Part shown: positions 25,777 through 39,746 of the stretch, piece by piece
Position numbering within the stretch: position 1 is the stretch's first letter
How the letters are laid out: every line of letters begins with the position of its first letter
NCBI GenBank assembly: GCA_029931535.1
Contig: JAQPZY010001094.1
Coordinates: forward strand, 606,501 to 670,500
DNA from: Margaritifera margaritifera
Taxonomy: Eukaryota > Mollusca > Bivalvia > Unionida > Margaritiferidae
Direction of reading: 5' to 3'
DNA length: 64,000 nucleotides
Position numbers and translations under genes: made by a program
The notes under the pieces: model-generated
What the model saw: the letters and a program-made list of their open reading frames with translations, nothing else
What the model was told of the DNA's origin: nothing
The model's database searches: none

Positions 25777-27331
25777 TGTCACAGGATGAAGCCGGGTTGG
25801 GACTGGATTAGTGAAGACACCGAAAGCAACTGCGTTAATAAGATGTTTATTTATAAACGCAATTTAAAGATGAACAAATCTGACACCATTATAACAAAAA
25901 GATAAGGAAAATTATAAAGTTCCTAACATGGAACTATCAACAACAAGTAACTCAACGAGAAAAAAATCAAAGATGGATTTAACAAATGGAATTTTAAACA
26001 AACGTGAATAGCATCCTATCACCAATCGACAAATAAGAGTATATGATTTACACCCCAATATAAACAAGGTCTTATTAAGTACCAAGGGTGACCAAAGCAT
26101 GTGATTTATGCACTTATCAATAGAATACTCATTTATCCATCAATCTGTTGACTCGTCAATTTATCAATTTAACAAGCGATGTTGTAATATGAATTTATGA
26201 ATCCGTCGTTCATATAACGATATTGAAATGGGGATGTATGAAATTATGAATATGTCGTTCATATAACGATATTGAAATGGGGATGTATGAAATTATGAAT
26301 CTATCACACATATAGCGATATTGAAATGGGAATGAATGTAATTTTGCACAGATAGCAATAATGAGATAACAATCAAATGGAACACGCAATAAATATAACT
26401 ATCGTGGCGCCCGTTTGACTACCAAGATGTTTCTACGGTTCCACCCGCTCTAGTCCATGGTCAAGGAGCCACCACGCATGGTCCACCCCTCCCAGTCTGT
26501 TGAAGGGTCCCTCGAGAGCCTTCACATTAACACAGACCCGTTGATCGAGAAGCCTTGGTCCCTCGCATCGAGAAAACCAGTACACTCTTCCGAAACAACG
26601 TCACCAGACACAGCGTACACGTCACACGAAACCACACAGAGTTCTGTGACTTCACACACCACCAAACCATACATATGGAACAGCTAAAAGTATAACAACT
26701 AAACCGTGTAGTACATATGACACGGTTAGTACTTTTGTATTGATATATGTTGCGCATGCGCGCACATGAATTACGCCTCGTTACACATTACATTAATCAT
26801 TCAATGCATGCCGCGTATAATTAAATAATACCCGTCTGTTCAGTTACAACAAATAGCTAACTTGAACCAGCCTATAGGATTTCTAATATCATGGCGTTGT
26901 ATGACCTAGGTATTGACTCTCTGTAGAATTTAGAATAAATTCTTAAACATCTAATATATGAAACAATTATGTCATATAAAACGAATAGTGATAAAGAATA
27001 CAATCTTAAATTTCACATACCTCTACAGCTGAAGTTTTGCTCCCGTAAAGAGGTAAGCTTTCTGACAAGACTCATCGTAGTGTAATTTGTTTATAGAGAA
27101 TTCGCTCTATATGTATTCTAGCTGTGACAGATATGCGCAGCAGCTAGGTACGTGAGTTTTCACTGCAGGCAATTTGCACGTGCAGCATGGGGTGAATCGC
27201 GCTCAGTATTTCAAAATAACTAGAGCCGAAAAAAATAAACAACCCCCGAGTAACGCTCTAGTCGGAAACGAAACCCGAATACATTTTTGATCACATATAC
27301 ACATCGATATAAACCATACAATTCCGTGACA
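25777..27331 (-). repeat. 5' LTR of the Gmr1-like element
   Basis: It is 1555 bp. It differs from the other LTR by seven substitutions and two extra A near 25960 by eye. The 49-bp tandem units lie at about 26191-26368. The donor-like GAG/GTATGT on the sense strand is at 27021/27020, about 310 bases from the LTR start. Confidence 0.96.
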
Positions 27332-30300
27332 AACTGGTTGAATAGAAGACCGGCAGCAACACTGCCGTTACACATTGTTATGGGGTAGACAGTACAGTAA
27401 ACTTCGTATCTATCGGAATGCAGAGTATAAGAAATTGTATCGTTAATGCAGACTTCGTTTGAAAGATGATGTGGACAGGAAGTTTTCTTTTGCGGAGATG
27501 AGAAAACATACCCCTACCATTATATGATGTGTTTCACTAAGTCAGCTCTTATTGTCTGCGAAGTCTATTGTGCATGAAGAGATCTACATGCATTTACACG
27601 GATTATCAACAATTGAGTAAATAGCTTGCCCCAACAAATATTTTTCCTTTTGCCTAAATTGTCAGTTTTGTTTGTTTTCACCCAAACCTAAATCCTAGCA
27701 TCTTTCTTGCATTTTTTATATCGGAGAGGCTAATTTTATATGATTGATAAACAATCGTTAAACATGCTATCCGTAGCTCTTTATATTGGGATCATGGACG
27801 TAAAGCCTTCAAATTCATATTACATTTAGCCCAGACTGATAGCACATCCTTTTAAAATGTCGAGAAACGTACAATTATATTCCTTTTCCGCGTCAACAAT
27901 CTTGAATGGTCTTAGTTTGTGCGATTTTGTTAGCTTAGACTGTATCTTCGTCCACTTTCATCAACAGAATGCACTGCAACTGTCTAACCTCGTGAATGTA
28001 TATTACTTTGGTCGTTAAGTATATTAAGCTAGAAATGTCCCTCGCCCTCATCTGTTAAAAGGATACTTTAAGTAGAAAATAGCAATAGTTTGCGTAGAAT
28101 ATATGCATGTGTGTATCAAAATGCAATAGAAAACTTAAAAAAGCACATGTAAATGTTCGTCTCATGTCAATAATGTATGCCGAATCTGAACCAGGCCCAT
28201 ATAAAAATGAGAACGGAATTGTACATACAAGAATATAAGGAACTACGTACGTAAGGGACTAACTGTCAAGCTTAACGATATATGGCCTCACCAAATTCTT
28301 AGCGGGGAATGAAATGAGTTTCAGTGTGCACTGAACATCAGGAGTTCCGTGAATACTTGGATATGTCAAAGACGTTGATCAATACTCCTTTTGCACCACT
28401 AAAGTTCCTCATTCTACAGAGTGGTTTAATCCAAGTAATTCGCATTCTTCAAGTTAGAAGAATTCCAAACGATAAATGTGTGCTATAAAGGGTACTTAAT
28501 ATCAAATTTGGTAGTGATCAAAGGAAGACGCAAACTTACAATCTTCTTTTCAGCCGTCTCACAATCAAGGTCCTGATTGCGGTTAAATATATTGTTGCAT
28601 TTACAAGTTCGACCAGTTAAATACATGTGTTCTCTGGCATGTGGCAGTGGAAAGTTGATACTTCCATCACTATTTCCTCCAGAAAATTAAATATAACCCT
28701 TCCCTCCAGAAATAAGATTTATCACACACTGACAACATATTTTTACTTAGCCTACTATAAACATGACCAGCAGGAGGACACTATCAGAAAGATGTCGCGT
28801 GCTTCTGAGATCAAAAAGCATACCGGAAAGTCGTATATTTGATATTCCATTGGAACGAATTCATTTTTTTTTTCTAGTAGTAGTAGTATTTGAAGCATCT
28901 GCAGGTATAGTGACCTGATAATGCAAGTCTTTACTATTTTTGCGTGTGAATTGGATATGATCAAGGGCATTGTTACCTGTTATTGTTGCCATTTATGTTG
29001 TTGTTGTTATTGTTATTATTATTATTATTATTTTTTTTTTCCAGGAGGATTAGTATTTATACTATGTTAGAAACTATTTCTTCTTTTGCAGCGCAAAACT
29101 AGTTAGGGTAAATGTATGTGTGTGTGTTATATTCTAACTTAAAGTGTGTATGCATAACTGAACTGTTTGAAAGAGACGATGCTAAAGTTTACGGATCAAG
29201 AGAGAGGTAATAGTATGCATGAGTAGATATGTTTAATCTAATATCGTATTACTGAAAGAAATTTGTATTTACTTCCCGCTTCAATCGTCGACCTGATAAT
29301 GTTCTTGAGAGACGCAGTCACTACCGCCGTCGCAATCAGCTGTCTGTTGTTGATGTTCTAATGACCCAGTCAAGGTTTCTGTTCCAAACACAATCTCGTA
29401 TCGATCGATAAATATGGCATATTACGCATATTAAAAGGGGATATCGTATTGCAAGTAACCACAGATAAAAACAGAAATGAGTGACTTTTCGCCCGTGGAT
29501 TGCAAATATATTAATATGTTAACAGGTAGCGAAGAGCGTCGAAAAACGTGGGCGGCATACCGCGATACGTGCCGTTGATGCCCGGCTGGATAGCTAACTG
29601 GGCATGCATGATAGCAGCTTATTTTAAATATAATGACATTTAACTGATTCAGCTGGTAGCCGCCAAATGTGTTGACAATCTGTTTAATTATTGAATTAAA
29701 CATATCGTGGTTTATATTCCCCAGTTAATGACACAATAGTATGCTTATATTAATGTATATATTATAGTTCAATGTTCGTTCTATTGTGGGTGAGACCGAA
29801 GTACAACGGTGTGAGCTTGCGACCCCATGTACTTTAGGCGCGATCACAATAGAAACGATTTAATGCTTGTCATCCAAGGGTAAAATGACTGTATAAGCAT
29901 ACAACGATATTTGATCAACTCTTGATCAGTTCATATGCAAAAAGGGATCTACGATCATCACACAACATACCTCTAATGACCATTTATATGCAGTATAAAA
30001 ACTAAAACATGTTGAAGAAAGTACAACCAAGTTCATGCAATTTGGTGTCCTGATAACTTGTTTCATTTAACTCCCTGAAATTGTAGGCATTCATGTGTAC
30101 AAACACGCGTCCCTATCCTTGTTGACATGAACATGAACGAGTCTGTGTTTATAAACGTGGACCATAATCTCGTTTTCCCCGTGTCGCTGTGTACGTGCTA
30201 GTGTGCACGCTAACTGTATACAGTAGTGAATGTGTTGACCTGTCTCTTCAACTGTTAATTATGCTGCAGAAAATATCCAACCATCTATCTATTTTGTCTT

Positions 30301-31622
30301 CCGTCCATTATTCATCCCTTACATCTATATGATGTCCCTTGACTGGTCATATACTTCAATTTTCTTCAATATTTGAATTTCCCGACCAATGTGAGCCAAT
30401 TCAATAGCTAACAAAATGGTATTTTTTCTAGAATATTTAAAGGTGTTGTCGACATTTTTTTCCTAACACTGCAATGGTTCACAAACATGCATTTTGAGGA
30501 ATTGTTTCACAGGATTTATTCAATACATTAAATTCAAGGAAATAAGATGTGATTGGCTGCTACCCAAATTTAATCTGTCATGACATGCATGGGATTGTAA
30601 CTTTCTCCCTAACTACTGCACTAATTGACCTACCAACAACACGTGGTTACTATTATTACAGGTGGGAAGTCTTTGCTATGAACTGCTCGTTTTGTATGGA
30701 CAACCAGTTGTAACAGGTAAAACAGAAAAACGAAATAGCAAGGAAACACATTTTCGACTTGAAAAGTAAATATTGCACAAGTAATATGTCGTTGTTTGTA
30801 ATCATAGATCAACATAAATATGCTTGAAGGTTGTTAGATTGATCACGTTATATCCAGGATAATTCAATTTGATGATCAGCTAAGGCATAGCACATAGACT
30901 ATATTTAACACTCAGGTACAACATCTGGTTATAGAAATGATACGTTTGATCTTACCACGGCAATGAAAGTCAATAATATTCGACAATGTTACCGACCATG
31001 TTCTCATATATTGCCAGACTGGGAGCTGACCGTCGAGTCAGTTGAAGAGCACTAGAGGAGAGCGGATTCACCCGCCTTTGTCCAGCAAAACATCCGCAAT
31101 GACAAGGTTATTAAGGTTAGACGCTTTCAACGTTATCCCACACATTTATATCTTCTCTTGCGCCTTTATTTGAAAATAGTATAACAGAAGTTTTACATCG
31201 AAATATGTTTCGTAAAGACAAAAGTTTTCATAACTATTTAAAATCACGTTGATGTGCTGTGCTGGAGGAATGTCTATAGAAAAGTGTTGTCATGTACTCT
31301 TTGAAAATATGAGCATTGTTTCGGGTATATGTTCTAAAGGCGAAAAATAGATGTTGAAAATAAGTTATGACTTGCAAGATGAAACGAAATGAAAGAACTT
31401 ATTACTCACTTAAGACCTTAGGGAAATTTGTAACGAAAATTCTTACAGGGATCGTAAACACTTGCCACGTAGTATGCTAAATAGTTTACCAAGGAACATT
31501 GTATCAATCTATCGAGTGGCCATATTTAATAGTTTTGAACTTTTTTGTATGTAAATGACGTTTTGTACCTCAAGACAAGTATGGTATCTTGTAATAAAGT
31601 TGTTGCTGTATTGATACATTGC

Positions 31623-31624
<2 letters not shown>

Positions 31625-31678
<54 letters not shown>
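31625..31678. repeat. (AT)n microsatellite with adjoining GA-rich run
   Basis: About 54 bases of alternating AT followed by a short run of AGAGAGAAAGAGAGAGA near 31684-31704. It lies in intron 2 of TIMP-like copy B. Confidence 0.9.
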
Positions 31679-31680
<2 letters not shown>

Positions 31681-32459
31681 GTTCAGAGAGAGAAAGAGAG
31701 AGAAGACACATATGATTTATTTATATTAAAAACACTTTACCATTTTCAGAGTGTAAATTTATATATTTAAATACATTGTCTTTTTTACACATGTCAATAC
31801 GAATGGATAGTAGCTACGATCAGAATTTACTGTATGTGTTGTTTCAAACTTATTACTGGGCGACGATGTCAGCCCGATTAGGGTAGTTGTCTGAAAATCT
31901 AAATGGAACTATTTCATTACCATCCCAAGTATATTCTGCTGGAGCTTAGGCTCAGGTCCAACAAATAGCTATTGATATTTCCCTTAGTTCGGGATTGAAG
32001 GCATGTATGTTTGATAGACTATTGAGAGATTGAAAGAAAACTATTTCGATGGGTTTCACGAAGCAGTATTCTGCAAAGAATTGACCATTGTTTGAGGGAT
32101 AAAGTCATATACATATAAAAACATACGAATAATAAAAACATGTCCAGTGATTATAAATCCTAGTTTACGAGTAAAATGCAAACTGACATGATCGTTCAAC
32201 TCACAAGACCTGTTTCGCACTATTTTGCCAACCATGCTATGTCTTGTTGTATCAGCAACAAACATCTTTTACATGTGTTCCCCTGAGCTTTGTCCTAAAA
32301 AGGCAGAGACGATAGGATCCTACCAACCTCTATGCTTTAGAGCATATATATATACATACCTAGCATCGCATATCGTTCTGAAATTGGCAGCGATAGCGGA
32401 TAATTTTCATCCTAACACAAGATTTTGAAAAGTTTGATCATCGTCATATTGTGGAGATC

Positions 32460-33050
32460 CCTGGGTGTGGGTATTGGTGCGAGATCTTGTAGTGAACAAA
32501 TTGCTGAAATAATGGCAGAGAGATTCGAACGTATAATCAACGGGCCTGGAGCTTTATTGAATAAATTTAGAGGATAAAGGTCTCGATAGTAAGGTGTGAG
32601 TCGTTAGGCCTGGTGGGGTATTAAAACGGATATCTTACGGCAAAGAAGGATAGAATGGGGTGAGCGCTGGGGCCTGGTGTGTTAGGAAATACATTTTTTG
32701 GGACAGGGATGGAGAGATAACAGGATGTTAAGGTGTTCGTACTGGATCCTGCTATGATACGTAATCAATGACGGCTGCAGCTGTGATGCATAATGCTGTG
32801 ATTAGAGTCTAGTGCGATAGGGAAATAATTTCTAGGTTTACGTTGTAGAGTGATAAAAGGGTGTTCAAGGTGGGACTATTGTGTTATAGAATGGATTTAA
32901 GGGATAATGGCGTAAAAGTAGAAGTGTGTCAGTGGCGATGTGTGGTTGTTTTTTTTAGGAATTAATTTATTGGATGAGGGCAGAGAGGTAGTGCTGTGTG
33001 AGTGGCGGTATATAATGATGTGGGGGATGAATTACTGAAATAATAGTTCT
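32460..33050. repeat. degenerate GGATAAGG-type minisatellite, copy B
   Basis: Irregular units of roughly 60-70 bases with phrases such as GGCCTGGTG, GAATAAATTT and GGGACAGGGATGGAGAGATA. It is placed before exon 3 as in copies A and C. Confidence 0.6.
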
Positions 33051-34705
33051 TTATTGTGTTAATTAACTTTTAAATTCTAAATTTTGCTCATAACCGATGT
33101 CATGTAATCTTACCATTCTGATGGCAGTTACTTGTTGCCCGATTGGAGATAAGATATCCACTAAATTCCTTCTGGCATTTATTTAAATAAAATATTGTAA
33201 TGCGAGCGAGTGTTTTATAGAGGGAAGAAAATTAACTCTGTGACATATGATGCACTGCATCTTACTGCATGTTTCACCGCATCAAATTTAATGCGAGGAA
33301 AATTTGTTCTGTCTATAACTCCGCCTAAAATCATGGTAGAATAACTATTTGTTGATAATTATTTGTAACTCAATAGTTTGCAATAGAAGTTAACAATTTG
33401 CTCGTGATATATAATATAATCTATCCGCCCACGTCCCCATTTACTGCAGGAGACATTGTTTTCAGACTGACATGGGTCTTACAGATGGAAAAGAAGCGTT
33501 TTTCATGACACGTGAAGGTTCCTCGTGTCCAGTGACCCTTACAACCAGATCCCAGTACTGGCTAGCGGGCGGGAGCTTCAGAATTGTGTGTTTTGCAAGA
33601 AGATTAAGATATGTATTGCTTAGATTTAGTACAATTATAGCTTTTCCAGCTTTTATCTGCAGCTTTCTGTCTTGCATCATTCCGTGTTGAATTCGCATAC
33701 TTCCATGTATTGTTTGAAATTTATGTTATTGGTAATATTCATGCCAGTATTTACTGGGAGGACCTAAAATTAAAGAGCTATCAGATATTGTGTATGCATC
33801 GCCTACTTGCTTTCCTAAGGTAATCCATCCAATATGTGACATTACATGAAATTAATGCCGGGTCGTTTCACAGCTTTGTATTATCTGGAATTTGTATCGA
33901 TAAGGTAGAGAAAGTACTACTACACATATCCGAATGTTTTAAAATATGACTCTTTATTTCAAGTAATAACAAAACCATTTTAAAAAGTTTGAGTATCTTT
34001 AGCAATATCATAATGAACCAATCTGATACATGCTAAAGGAAAATATCATAATATTTGTATATAGGTTTTCAAACTAGATTAACATTTTGATTAATTAATG
34101 CACGTATTGATAGTTCAGTTAGATTAGAAAATGATACTGTTTTAAAGACGAAGAGAGGGCTACATATGTATCCTTCTGTCTTAGTATCTATTATTTAACA
34201 AGAATATTGATTTACTTATTTATTTATTTATTCTTTTCCATCTAATTCTTTGTCGGCTCATTCCAATCAATTCCTGTATCTTTACAGAATCACACTTACA
34301 TCACCGATAATTTGTTAAAACAATTTGTTTTTGTTTTTTCTTAAGGTGGATTACTTACATGCCATACATGTGTCTTCTGAGTTGTGATATATCAAAAAGT
34401 GCTGTTATGTTCTTTACAAATCTGGAATGGAACACTTTGCAGCTGATTATCATGTTGGAATGACAAGCCTAACCGAAGTGTGTATGATGGATGAAATCGG
34501 TCTGATATCCTGCAAGTGAGTATTTGGCTCTCCAAACATATATGTTCAAATTCTAAGCAAGTGATCGCTTGCTTGCTTGCTTCATTGATTGATTGACGAG
34601 GAATATAATAACTTACCCAGAGGAGCATAACGGTCTGTGCATTTATCTGTTCATTTCAGACACCTACAGGTATTGGTGGTCCTGAAGAAGACGGATGCAG
34701 AATAA

Positions 34706-35480
34706 GTTTTCAGGATTATTAATTATAAAGTGCAAAATACCATTAATGTGTTGGCTTTGTTTCTGTTTTTGGAGTAGTTATTTACATCCAAGACAAAAAT
34801 AAAAAATAAAAATAGGGGTCGGAATCACTGAAAATTCTTCCAAGGTAATCTCTAAAAGTACGCACAATTTTATTGTTGTGTATCGCGTACAATTTGTATT
34901 TAGGTACGAATTGTACAAATTGTAAGCAACATGCCGGAAGATTGGTATTCATTATTTTGTGTCTTACCTTGCTTTGTCTTGTTCTTGATTTGTCTACTTT
35001 CGTTATTTTTAGGGAGTTGTATTTGGTTTAATGTTTCGCTTTGTTTTTAAAAAATTATTTCATGTTTTTTAATTTATACTTTTGTTTTGCGAGGGGGGGG
35101 GGAAGCTGATAAAGACAAACTTATTAAAAAGGTATATAAACACTTCCATAATACCTAAAGTTTTATAAAACGCAATAAAGGGATTTGGAATAAATTTGGG
35201 TAGGTGAACACATTCCGATAAATGTGGGATTTTTTTTTTTTTTTTTTGGGGGGGGGGGGTAATGGGCTATTCTTGTAGAAAGTTTGGTACACATCCTTTC
35301 AAAGACGAATCTATGATATGCTGCCAAAACAAATACCTATGGCAGAATATTTAGTATTTTGTGTTTCCTCGTCGACGGATTTTCCTTTCTCGGCTGTTTG
35401 TTCGATAGTTCTTCGGTTACACCTCAATATCTTGGACACTATTAATTCGGCACTCTAGACACATTTTTAAGTATGTCTAG
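34706..35480. other. 3' flank of TIMP-like copy B
   Basis: AATAAA-like signals occur near 34798-34812, followed by sequence similar to the flanks of copies A and C. A run of 18 T then 12 G occurs at 35230-35259, which may be hard to assemble. Confidence 0.5.
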
Positions 35481-38400
35481 ATATGAAGCCCAAAACTATT
35501 TTGCTAGCTTGATTGTGAAATGTTGCTGCAAATGTTTATTGAAATTAATAATGATTTATTAAAGGATATGTTGAATATGCATTTTTCACCTGGTTCCTAC
35601 AGAACAAAATTCTACACTAAAACAATTTTGGCATATCAGTTTTGACCTGCTATGCAAGCGCACATTTCCTAGCAAAATCTACCCAAATTATATTTTGGTA
35701 ATATATGTTCTATGGGGCATCTCTACAACATTTGATCATACTTGGTTCTACAATGAATGTCGCTATTAAAAATAGAAAAACATTTGAATAGTGTCTTTCA
35801 AAAACTGTTCAAGAGCATTCGACCGAAATAGACCACAATCTGTCAATGATGCCCTTTTAGGTTTGCATCAATAATGCTGTTTCGTGAACATATATGGAAG
35901 CATTTACTGTAGTATGGAATCTTTTACAGAAAACCATTAAACAGCTTCTTAAAGGCAGCTGACGAGAATCGACTTAACGCATAGAACTAGTCCACTACAT
36001 TCAGCCAACTGCTCTTTTCTTACGCTACACTTGGTTGACTGCTGTTAACCAGGTGAGAAATCGGAGATGTTTCCGTCCTGGGAATCGAAACGTTTTCCCT
36101 AACCCAAACTGCAAAATTCATCATAACTAATGGGGTAGATTAAACATGTTTTAAACACTAAGAAATACCTCCACTTGTCATTAACACTGCATTTGAAAGA
36201 AAATGTAATTGCTTACATTTTGCATATGCCTGTAGTTTTAAGTCTCCTACCTTACTTACACTCTAAAGTTCAAATATTGCATCATTTGAAAACTTCGCTT
36301 TGATTGATTCGTTGCTTATAAGTATTATTGAGCTAAATAATTTGAAGACTTCAAATCTTTGCATCTAAATAATTTTAATTTTAAATATCACACGTGGGGT
36401 TTGAGTGTGCACTGAAGTTGAGAAGTAATTACTGGCAACACCAATACTGTGTATATTGCATGTACACAATTACATTGCGTACTACAAGAAACATATAAGA
36501 AAGAGAACAAACTCTAAATTCATTGAAAAATCAATAAATTGAGATGGATGAATTGATTGTAGGGTCCTGTTTTTCTTTTCAAATCAGTAAGTATTATAAA
36601 ACAAGCAAAATCAACAATCGGATGTCTAGATCTAGACTTGTTCATGTATTATTATTAGTTAACGTCCATTTGTTTATTTTTAGCTGTAATTCAACTGCAA
36701 TGCACAATATCATAACCCGTGATAATGAGTTGTAGCATTTTCAAAATGTATCCTTGATCTTCCCATTTGCTGATAAAATCAGTAAAAATGTAATACTACC
36801 TGTTCATGAACAACACAATCAGATCCGGTTTGTGATTTTAAATGTTAAAAAAACAAAAGAAAAGTTATTTATTTATATTGACCATATAAATTACACCAAA
36901 AATTATTTCAAAGGCAAGATTTGTTATCAATGAAAAATATTTTTGATGTTGAATTTGCTTCAGACTACGATATTTGCACTATAAAGGTGCAGCAAATGCA
37001 TTCAGTGTCAGTAGATAAAATACAGAGGGAAACTCTGTAGCTTTAATGGTATGACTGTAACAAATCTTTTACCGTAAAGGAAAAAACGTAACTCGTGCAT
37101 TCTGTGGTGACTGTAATACATATGCAAGGACTAAGGAAACTTAATTCTTATTCCGTAGAAAGACATCATGAAATAAAAATGTTGATACTTCGCTTTACTG
37201 ATGTGAATACATGAAACTGTTATCATTACTAGATTATCACAGTCGCATGAGAAAATAATTTTACAGAGACAAAATACAATGCTAACAAAAAAGTAAAAGT
37301 GAATAAAAGTATAATAAGCTGTATGAAAACATATGCTAACTGTTCTATCACTGATTTAGACAACAACATCAACTGTTAAACAAGCTAACCTTACAAACTT
37401 TTGAAGACGAGTTTGCTGCTGAGTAACACAATGAAACAGAGCTACAAAAGGCTATGTTAATCGACATATAATTATAATACTGATGTGCTGCATTGTAGTA
37501 TTGTGGTGTTAGAAAAAAAATGATAAAATGTGTTAATGATTTACAACAAAGATGAACACCTAAGACTCATGCAATCACAACTGAAATATATAAAATGTCT
37601 CGAGTAGTATTAGCATTGATGCAATCAAATCTGAAGTAGATAACAATGGATAGGAATTTTAAAAGTAACTTTTATTTCGGACATTAACATTAAACTTCAT
37701 GATGGATGATTACAAGAGGGAATCTAATACATTTGTTTTTTAGTTTAAAATTCTACCAAATGAGGAGCAAGTAATGTTGCATAACATTACGGGCGGTAAT
37801 AATTATGTTAGAATACTTGTTCAATATGGCACGAGTGCTTACGGTAGTAATAACAAATTTCTAAACATCATAAAGGCTAAAATTAGACCGTAAAGATTAG
37901 TAGAACGCATGGATATTGGTATGATCCACCAACATCTGCTGAATAATTCTTACCAAAAATAGATAGATCAAAGACGAAGATCCAAAGAAAGAAAAGGCAC
38001 ATAGACATTGTTATCAAGATGTTTCTTCAAACTATATCTCGATATGAAAAAAATTTGATGTACTTCCGATAAGATTAGAGGTAAACAAGACATATGTTGT
38101 TTATACCATGTATCCGAATATGGTATAAAAGAACATTGTAATATACAGAAGAGTACAGTGTTTTATATTATCAATTAAAAGAAAGCAAACCAAAACCAAA
38201 CAATCGAATTCAATTTTATCGTGGGTAAAATACAAGCTGAAATATATACAAAATGTTGTTATTTTTTAATACAACAAATGAAAACAGCGGCTGATACAGG
38301 AAGTCCATCAGTGTGTTTAAACAGCTGGATCATCTTGGAGCTGATGAAGTATAAATCAGACAAGAAAAGGGTAATGTAAGAATTACAGAAGAATCTCACA

Positions 38401-38520
38401 AAGGTTAAAGAAAACAGCAAAATCTTTGGCTTAATCAATGCTTGAATTATTTGGATAATGTTTTTGTCCTGTGTACTGCTGATCATCCTGATGAAACAAA
38501 CGAAAATTCAAGAATATATC
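35480..38520. other. AT-rich sequence without a recognised gene
   Basis: I see short broken open frames only, no splice-flanked conserved exons and no mobile-element motif. Confidence 0.4.
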
Positions 38521-38529
38521 ATATTAGTG

Positions 38530-38730
38530 AGGATTCCTTGGTGGGTTAGCATATTGGACACTCATGCTAAAGGCCTCTGTTTCAAATCATGCCCCAATCA
38601 GCAGGGTGGGTTCCTGTGGTAATATCACTGGGCAAGGCACTTTACTCCGATTCTGTCGGCACTATATAGTGTTTTGTGTCTTTATGTTCCGCTACACACC
38701 AACAATCAAACCATCTTAATGATTGTATTT
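38530..38730 (+). repeat. tRNA-derived SINE
   Basis: TGGGTTAGCATATTGG (38542-38557) fits an A box, and TGTTTCAAATCAT (38579-38591) is a worn B box at tRNA spacing. The downstream body contains GGGCAAGGCACTTTACTCC, a type of sequence I know from invertebrate tRNA-derived SINEs. No tRNA cloverleaf is intact, so it is a SINE rather than a tRNA gene. Confidence 0.65.
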
Positions 38731-39299
38731 ACGTACTTTCTGATGATCAGGTAAAATGCAAATAAATATCCATAGTAAGTAGTATGGGTGCTATTGTGCA
38801 TATTACATACGAAATGTTGTAATTAACAATAAAGCAAACAAAGACACATACGGTAAATGCACAACTCTTGACAAACATATAGAACTACCTAAGAGAGTTA
38901 AATACCTTAATAAGGCAAATAATTGCATTGCGCATACTCGGAACAAAATCGAATCTGAGCAAACATTACAAACTGGTACACCAAAGTTAATTCCAAGTTA
39001 ATTCCAAATATCCCATTCTACTAGGTAGTTTCTTTGTATAGTTTAATCTAACAGTGAAAGAAGCTTCTAATAACGCTCTGATAAATACTTTGGGTAGATT
39101 ATCACCGTGTGTTACGATGATATGACATTTCAAGTTGAATAGCTATAACAGTTTTTATGATATACAAAGGTTTAAGGTTTACTATCACCTGTTAAGATCA
39201 GGAGCAGCAGTTGCACAAACAGTGATACTGACTCTATATATTTGATACAACTAGACTTCCTAATGTTAACAAACCATTGGACAATATGTTTCCTTCTCT

Positions 39300-39480
39300 C
39301 TGCTTAGGAATTGTATCTTTTACCTAACACGTTGAAAAGCGCCTGAAGTCATCGAATATGGAAACCAGAATTACGAACTTGAAAACTTTTGTTTGGAGGA
39401 TGATTCGGTTTCTTCAAATTCAGTGTCTAATCAAGTTATGGCATCTAAAAATGGAATAGATGTCTTCAACTCCTTCATTT
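39300..39480 (+). other. coding-like remnant
   Basis: A + strand frame reads YGNQNYELENFCLEDDSVSS and onward to a stop at 39478-39480. It looks like protein sequence but has no start or recognised domain. It is near the longer open stretch at 39747-40157 and may belong to the same decayed gene. Confidence 0.25.
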
Positions 39481-39746
39481 AGAGAGAATTATTGATATTT
39501 CATCTAAAGAACATTTATCAAATATTATACTTTATTCAGCTAGAATAAGTTTCAGGGGTATTTTGATTTTGTGCATAAAATATAGAGAAAATGATGTTGA
39601 ACAGCTTTGTCCTTTTTGTTTTCTTTTCTTTCAACCCACCAATAGAGAAAATCATGATCACTGAGGAAGAATTACCTACGGTTTTACTATCAGGGTTACA
39701 ATTTACAAAAGCAGTTCATCTATGCCACACATTCTTTATTTGATGA

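Larger units (their letters stand above)
20052..27331 (-). mobile_element. full-length LTR retrotransposon, Ty3/Gypsy, Gmr1-like
   Basis: The element is 7280 bp and reads on the - strand. Two LTRs flank it (20052-21604 and 25777-27331), each with ends TGTCAC...GTGACA on the + strand. The host sequence AACTG is duplicated at 20047-20051 and 27332-27336. Inside are a tRNA-Leu primer site, a gag with a long coiled coil, a zinc knuckle, an aspartic protease, an integrase-type zinc finger, reverse transcriptase, RNase H and a polypurine tract. The zinc finger lies before the reverse transcriptase and nothing of integrase follows RNase H. That order is known for the Gmr1-like clade of Ty3/Gypsy. 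The integrase core is missing and the gag frame is broken, so this copy should not move by itself. I count seven substitutions and one 2-base indel between the LTRs (about 0.45 %), which means a young insertion. Confidence 0.95.
19230..29250. repeat. duplicated block Y, split by a retrotransposon
   Basis: The part before 20047 matches block X from about 15690 on, and the part from 27332 matches X from about 16985. Removing the 7.28-kb retrotransposon and one target duplication joins the two halves in the order seen in X. It is followed directly by exon 1 of TIMP-like copy B. Confidence 0.7.
29299..34705 (+). pseudogene. TIMP-like gene copy B (decayed)
   Basis: Segments align with copy C: a truncated exon 1 from ATG 29299, then 31018-31115 (98 nt), 33466-33568 (103 nt), 34443-34515 (73 nt) and 34660-34705. 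The start MFLRDAVTTAVAISCLLLM matches the signal peptide of copy C, but about 340 bases that should follow are lost. This removes the Cys-X-Cys mature N-terminus and the exon 1 donor, and TAA follows at 29359-29361. Exon 2 has TAG at 31053-31055. Exon 3 ends before GCGGGA instead of a GT donor. Exons 3 and 4 keep the cysteines (SSCPVTL; VCMMDE...SC). Intron 4 is only 144 bases against about 2.4 kb in C. Several independent lesions make this a pseudogene. Confidence 0.78.

Noticed and set aside
38259..38486. - strand frame of 75 residues
   Set aside because: AT-rich chance frame without motif, neighbour support or duplication.
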